This document shows positions 47,242 to 51,315 of a DNA stretch of 51,315 nt, in pieces; the stretch's first letter is position 1; the number at the start of each line of letters is the position of its first letter. The notes beneath the pieces are model-generated. The model made no database searches and was not told where the DNA came from. It saw only the letters and a program-made list of their open reading frames with translations. The stretch comes from Methanolobus psychrotolerans. Lineage in GTDB: Archaea > Halobacteriota > Methanosarcinia > Methanosarcinales > Methanosarcinaceae. Both the position numbers and the translations under genes were made by a program. Location: positions 1 to 51,315 of the forward strand of contig NZ_MBKP01000013.1 in the NCBI RefSeq assembly GCF_002243045.1, read 5' to 3'.

Positions 47242-48933
47242 TCAGTTCCTTTCACGCTGCAAGAGGTACATTTCCTCAAGATGTCCGATAGTCTCAACAT
47301 CTTCAACAGATTTGTCAGACCTTACATTTACCAGTCGAGGGAAACGAAGTGCATAGCCTGATTCGTAGTTCACACTTTTCTGGATCTCTTCAAAAGCAAC
47401 CTCAAAGATTACCTCGGGTTTAATTTCAACCTCTGTTCCGGATTCCACTACAATGAGTTCAGAGAACAGTTCCGTCAGTTCTGCAAGCTGCTCGTCAGAA
47501 AAACCAGTGGCAACACGCCCGACTGGCAGGAAACGTCCTGTGTCGGGGTCATGGCATGCAAGTGCATAAGAACCGAGGAAACTTGTACGCCTGCCATACC
47601 CCCATTCTGCCCCGATAACGACCAGATCAAGGGTTTCCATAACCGGTTTTTTCTTGAGCCAGTTCTTACCTCTTTTCCCGGGAGAATATGGTGACTCAGG
47701 GTTTTTTATCATCACACCCTCATGACCTGCCTTTAAGGCATCATTGTATATCTCCAGGATCTTTTCTGGATCATCGGTGAGATACTGTGTATCAACTTTG
47801 ATCGTCTCACCGTTTCTCACACATCCGGCAAGTTTCGCCCTTCTCTGAACAAGAGGGTGATCAAGCAGTTCCTCACCATTGAGGTACATAATATCAAAAA
47901 GATTGAGTATGAGAGGAATTTCGCGTGCAGTAGCCTGGACATCGTACTTTCGTCTGAAACGTTTCAGTATGTCCTGAAATGCCCTGGGCCTGCCGTTCTC
48001 ATCTATAGCCACCGCTTCACCATCAAGTATTGCAGATCCGGCAGTGACGTTTTCCTTTACCGCTTCCACTATGTCCGGAAGTGATTCCGTAATATTTTCA
48101 AGCCTGCGGGAGAATAGTGTAACGTTGTCTCCTTCTTTGTGTATCTGGACCCTGGCGCCATCAAATTTCCATTCTACTGCGGCAGTGCCGATGTCTGAAA
48201 GAGCTGCATCCAGGCTTGGAGTGACCTGAGCAAGCATCATACGTATTGGACGATTGAGCTCAAGCCCAAGAGATACTACCGCATCCCGTCCACCATTCTT
48301 CGCGGCACTTGCAACAAGCCCAAGATCATTGGTAAGCATGAAAGCCCTTTCAACTTCTTCTGCCGTAACATCAAAGGCTTTGGAAATGGCATCCCTTACA
48401 ATTCCCTCGCCAACTCCGATTCTCAGCTCTTCAACTGCAAGGCGTGCAATGTAACTAACCTCTTCAGGCGAGGATGAATTAAAAAGATATTGAAGATTCT
48501 TTATTTTAGATGTCTGGGAGCCTTTGCCTGAAGATTTGGAGATAGACCTGAACCTTTCAAATACTTCCAGAATAGAAAGGTCATTAGATTCTTCAAGGAA
48601 AGAAGAGAATGTTGCCTGGCCCCCGGAACTTTTTTTTAAAGCTCTTGATGCGGTTTCACCGATATCGCCAGTCTCTTTCACAAGTTCCTTGATGTCAGTT
48701 ACAGAAAGCCCAGCTGACTTTGCAAGGGCATTGTAGAGAATACCTGCACCAACACCTATTTCTTCACTGCTCCAGGCAGGAAAAACCTCACCCATCACAA
48801 AGTGAGTGACAACAGGAAGTTCCTCATGAGTGACCTTTTTGAGCAAGTCGGCGACCAGAGAGGCCATATCAAGCGAACCGGAAGTACCTTCGATGACCTT
48901 ACAGGCGTAAGCGAATTCTCTGAAACTTGTCAT
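47242..48933 (-). CDS. lig: ATP-dependent DNA ligase
   Basis: A 563-residue archaeal DNA ligase I. The start MTSFREFAY (ATG 48933, with GGAAAGG upstream) matches archaeal ligases; an upstream ATG at 48978 is less likely. The N-terminal DNA-binding domain is followed by EWKFDGARV with the adenylated lysine (about residue 256), [17 protein letters not shown] and the OB-domain motif near the end. It seals nicks in replication and repair. It lies 41 bases after hom in the same direction. Confidence 0.93.
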   Translation of the reverse strand: MTSFREFAYACKVIEGTSGSLDMASLVADLLKKVTHEELPVVTHFVMGEVFPAWSSEEIGVGAGILYNALAKSAGLSVTDIKELVKETGDIGETASRALKKSSGGQATFSSFLEESNDLSILEVFERFRSISKSSGKGSQTSKIKNLQYLFNSSSPEEVSYIARLAVEELRIGVGEGIVRDAISKAFDVTAEEVERAFMLTNDLGLVASAAKNGGRDAVVSLGLELNRPIRMMLAQVTPSLDAALSDIGTAAVEWKFDGARVQIHKEGDNVTLFSRRLENITESLPDIVEAVKENVTAGSAILDGEAVAIDENGRPRAFQDILKRFRRKYDVQATAREIPLILNLFDIMYLNGEELLDHPLVQRRAKLAGCVRNGETIKVDTQYLTDDPEKILEIYNDALKAGHEGVMIKNPESPYSPGKRGKNWLKKKPVMETLDLVVIGAEWGYGRRTSFLGSYALACHDPDTGRFLPVGRVATGFSDEQLAELTELFSELIVVESGTEVEIKPEVIFEVAFEEIQKSVNYESGYALRFPRLVNVRSDKSVEDVETIGHLEEMYLLQRERN

Positions 48934-48974
48934 AATGCGCCTTTCCTTAAAAATATAAGACGATAGAGGCCTTT

Positions 48975-49970
48975 TCATTCCCTGTAAATAGAGATTATAT
49001 CACTGAGGATCGCACTTGCAGTTTCAATAGAGCCTGCCCCGCGTCCTGTTACAGTGATAGGGCCGGCCAGTTCTGTCTGCATGGATGCAACATTGAGAGT
49101 ACCGCCCACTGCCAGTGGATGATCTGTCGGCACCAGTTTAGGGGCTACATTTATCCTGCTGTCATTGACCTCACCTATGAGTTTTATGACATACCCGTCA
49201 TTCTGGGCCAGAAGCAGTGCCTCAGGTGTTATCTTTGTAATACCTGTGATCGTGACATCCTCATGGGTTGCATTCATTCCAAATACACTGTTTGCAAGTA
49301 TGACCAGTTTACAGGCAGTATCAATTCCCTCTACATCGTAGGTAGGGTCAGTTTCTGCATATCCGAGCTCCTGTGCTTCTGCAAGCATCTGTTCATACGG
49401 GGCATGCTCCTCCATCATGCGGGTAAGAATATAATTACAGGTACCGTTGAAAATACCTTCCACATTCGTGATCTTATTACCTGCCAGAACATCTCTTGCC
49501 AGGTTCAGTACAGGCATTGCACCACCTACGGTTGCCTCGAACTTGAACTTTGAACCATTTGCAGCGGAAGTCTCCATAAGTTCCCCGTATTTCATTGCAA
49601 GAGGACCTTTATTGGAAGTCACGACATCCCTTCCATGCTTAAAAGCCATAAGCATGTTCTTAAGGCCGGCGCCACCAGTTACTATGTTAGTAGGAGTGGT
49701 CTCAACCACAAGTTCATGATCAATGTTTTCTATGATCTCAAGTCCTGTGACCTTTTCAAAGCCTACTTTCCCTTCAGTCTTCTTCCTGAAAAGCACAGCG
49801 GCAAGGTCCACGCCATCATGATCAATAACAGCTGTTCTTGAGTCCGCAACAGCAACGACCTTAAAATCAAGGCCGATACTGTCAAGATAGTCTTTCTTAT
49901 CCAGAATAACTCTTGCAACACCCTGTCCCACTGCACCAAATCCTATAATGGAGATACGTATTGTTCTCAT
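48975..49970 (-). CDS. hom: Homoserine dehydrogenase
   Basis: A 331-residue NAD(P)-dependent enzyme that reduces aspartate semialdehyde to homoserine on the path to threonine and methionine. The Rossmann motif is [10 protein letters not shown] (8-17), followed by VTSNKGPLA, and the catalytic domain has [26 protein letters not shown] and [11 protein letters not shown]. There is no C-terminal ACT domain; the preceding gene supplies one. ATG 49970 overlaps the TGA of that gene by one base. Confidence 0.93.
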   Translation of the reverse strand: MRTIRISIIGFGAVGQGVARVILDKKDYLDSIGLDFKVVAVADSRTAVIDHDGVDLAAVLFRKKTEGKVGFEKVTGLEIIENIDHELVVETTPTNIVTGGAGLKNMLMAFKHGRDVVTSNKGPLAMKYGELMETSAANGSKFKFEATVGGAMPVLNLARDVLAGNKITNVEGIFNGTCNYILTRMMEEHAPYEQMLAEAQELGYAETDPTYDVEGIDTACKLVILANSVFGMNATHEDVTITGITKITPEALLLAQNDGYVIKLIGEVNDSRINVAPKLVPTDHPLAVGGTLNVASMQTELAGPITVTGRGAGSIETASAILSDIISIYRE

Positions 49971-50482
49971 CAAACTGCCCCCAATTCGCTTTTAATAGGT
50001 TCGATGACAAGCAGGTCTTTCTTTTTGGCAATTTCCTTTAGTAGCTCAATAGCTGATGCGAGATGTTCCTTGCTGACAGCATCTATTTTTAAAGATGCTG
50101 AAGATGGCATTTTGATCTTTGGCATTGAAAGGTTAAGGTCAACAACTTCTGCATAGCCGGTATTATCAATAGTATCTATTGTATCCTGGATATCCGTGTG
50201 GACGATATGTCCGATAAGAATTACCGCACCGTGCTCAAAATATCTTTTCTCATCGATACGTGCAATACCAATTTCACTCTCTTCAAGGCTGGAAATGATA
50301 TTACAAAGGTTGTCCGGTTTAGTCTCAAACACTACCTGAACCGGGATAGTGCCACGGGGAGTCCTTTTCTCATGATGGTGGACCACCGAAATCAAATTTC
50401 CTTTGAATTCGGATACAGGTCTTAAAGCCAGAAGTAACTGCCCGGGGATATCTTTCAACTCAATGTCCATGGAAACTCGCAT
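49970..50482 (-). CDS. ACT-domain protein coupled to homoserine dehydrogenase
   Basis: A 170-residue protein with an ACT domain at the N-terminus (MDIELKDIPGQLLLALRPVS, GNLISVVHHHEK) and a second strand-helix unit behind. ACT domains bind amino acids. Its stop codon overlaps the hom start, so it is probably the detached allosteric subunit of homoserine dehydrogenase, sensing threonine or a related amino acid. GAGGGT precedes the ATG. First gene of the ACT-hom-lig-cupredoxin run. Confidence 0.8.
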   Translation of the reverse strand: MRVSMDIELKDIPGQLLLALRPVSEFKGNLISVVHHHEKRTPRGTIPVQVVFETKPDNLCNIISSLEESEIGIARIDEKRYFEHGAVILIGHIVHTDIQDTIDTIDNTGYAEVVDLNLSMPKIKMPSSASLKIDAVSKEHLASAIELLKEIAKKKDLLVIEPIKSELGAV

Positions 50483-50808
50483 GTATACCCTCGTAATGTG
50501 TAAATAGAATTATTTATGAACGCTTAACCTCATACACATTAAATGTAGATATATTCTACGTACAAACTTTTTGCTTGTTTGCTACAAATGTGTTAAGATT
50601 TAGTTGCAAATCAGTGCTAGATACACTTAAATAGTACTTAAATAATTACATTTATAATTAATTCTATATGAAGGCAGGGATATTATTTCAGTGCTGTAAG
50701 AGTATAACAGACAATATCAATTAACAATCTTTAAAAATATAGCAGAAATTGGGCTTTGTAGAAATCCTCAATATTCGAACAACAATTTGATTAAAAATAT
50801 TATTTAAT
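50483..50808. other. Intergenic; promoter of the ACT-hom operon
   Basis: A GAATATATCTAC element on minus at about 50543-50554, roughly 60 bases from the ACT gene, is a likely TATA box. The rest is A+T rich with no gene seen. Confidence 0.4.
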
Positions 50809-50967
50809 GTGTTGCAAGATATTGGATTACAACCTCATCTCCAGTCTATGAATTTTGATTTTGATAGGTTCTACAGAGCAAAAATAAGAAATGTATTTAG
50901 TGTATCTGTCGTTGTTCCAGCTATAATAGGTGTTACAAGTATCATAGGAATAATTATTATGTCCTGA
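50809..50967 (+). CDS. Small single-TM ORF (52 or 39 aa), doubtful
   Basis: The frame from GTG 50809 or ATG 50848 reads MNFDFDRFYRAKIRNVFSVS then VVVPAIIGVTSIIGIIIMS: a charged start and one hydrophobic helix, stop TGA at 50965. It lies in IS-flanking DNA and may be a fragment of a larger lost gene. No ribosome site is clear. Confidence 0.3.
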   Translation: MLQDIGLQPHLQSMNFDFDRFYRAKIRNVFSVSVVVPAIIGVTSIIGIIIMS

Positions 50968-51187
50968 AATATGAGTATGAAAAGTCATTTTTTCAATGTG
51001 GTATAAATTTCTCCTTTTTCCTGAGTGATCGGAGAACTATGGCAGTGCTGCTCAAAGACAAAAGGAATCCCATAAATAACGATGTACCCTACATTCCCGC
51101 TTACTCATAACGTGTCCATAAATTCCTCCTTTGATGTGCCTTAAAATCTCCAAAACCTCTTCCATATCGGAGCGAAAGCTTTATCAT
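50968..51187. other. Intergenic, probable left end of the insertion sequence
   Basis: No gene. The IS terminal repeat should lie in this stretch, but the element's other end is outside the window so it cannot be matched here. Confidence 0.35.
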
Positions 51188-51215
51188 CGTTATGTATCAT
51201 ATGTAATACATAACG
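51188..51215 (+). promoter_or_regulatory. Hairpin before the transposase start
   Basis: A perfect ten-base inverted repeat, CGTTATGTAT and ATACATAACG, with an eight-base loop, ends 14 bases before the transposase ATG; the ribosome site GAGGA (51215-51219) begins at its last base. Hairpins in this place often limit transposase translation, which is an inference here. Confidence 0.5.
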
Positions 51216-51229
51216 AGGAACTGATACAC

Positions 51230-51315
51230 ATGACTGCAATTGTCTATCAAACAGACAACCGATCCGGGATAACCTATGCCTATGAATCCGTATCATACTG
51301 GGATAAAGAAAAGAA
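51230..51315 (+). CDS. 5' end of IS1634/IS4-type transposase (partial)
   Basis: ATG at 51230 begins MTAIVYQTDNRSGITYAYES and continues VSYWDKEK to the window edge. This start is typical of IS1634-like transposases of Methanosarcina relatives, from memory. GAGGA lies ten bases upstream. It has the same orientation as the transposase tail at the left edge, so the window is bracketed by the head and the tail of one element type. Confidence 0.65.
   Translation, partial: MTAIVYQTDNRSGITYAYESVSYWDKEK

Overview
The window comes from the chromosome of a methylotrophic methanogenic archaeon of the Methanosarcinaceae type (Methanolobus, Methanococcoides, Methanosarcina or Methanomethylovorans relatives; the genus cannot be fixed by eye). 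Evidence is the methanol-specific methyltransferase set mtaA/mtaB/mtaC with a RamA-type corrinoid activase, archaeal LonB, archaeal ATP-dependent DNA ligase, an Lhr-type helicase and TATA-box-like promoters.

Layout. 1-3.2 kb is accessory: the tail of an IS1634/IS4-type transposase, an unknown membrane protein, a decayed coding region on the minus strand and two hypothetical genes. 3.2-7.7 kb holds a small membrane protein, a COG1407 phosphoesterase overlapping an Lhr-type helicase, and a small Sm-like protein. 7.9-17.1 kb is the methanol block: mtaA and a hydantoinase/oxoprolinase-type ATPase on plus; mtaC-mtaB, a CobW-type GTPase and a RamA-type activase on minus. The mtaCB promoter region is unusually long (850 bp). 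17.4-21.1 kb is an iron module on minus: DtxR-type regulator, feoA, feoB, a 4-TM protein and feoC. 21.3-25.1 kb carries a PLP aminotransferase with a hairpin-rich leader, a cytoplasmic GH13 glycosidase and a DUF2892 protein. 25.4-31.5 kb is transport: two paralogous DUF1538 membrane proteins translationally coupled to a PII-like protein, a GltS-type symporter and a P2-type cation ATPase. 31.7-36.1 kb is a second decayed area: a zinc-ribbon tyrosine recombinase broken by several lesions, an AI-2E transporter, a regulator-like remnant, three tRNA genes (Gly, Phe, Val) and a small frameshifted methanogen gene. 36.1-41.4 kb has a secreted protein, LonB and the TldD/TldE pair. 41.6-44.5 kb is a CHASE4 histidine kinase and its REC-PAS response regulator. 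44.5-50.5 kb on minus has an MFS transporter, a PAP2-type phosphatase and the run ACT protein - homoserine dehydrogenase - DNA ligase - cupredoxin-like lipoprotein. The window ends in the first 28 codons of a transposase of the same type as the one at the left edge.

How the genes work together. MtaB moves the methanol methyl group to the corrinoid of MtaC, MtaA moves it to coenzyme M, and the RamA-type protein presumably reduces MtaC when Co(II) forms. The CobW-type GTPase and the hydantoinase-like ATPase sit where metal or cofactor service proteins would be expected, but their roles are inferred. The Feo block next door would feed the iron-rich methanogenic machinery. The most novel-looking intact unit is the DUF1538-DUF1538-PII operon, a membrane system of unknown substrate with its own PII sensor.
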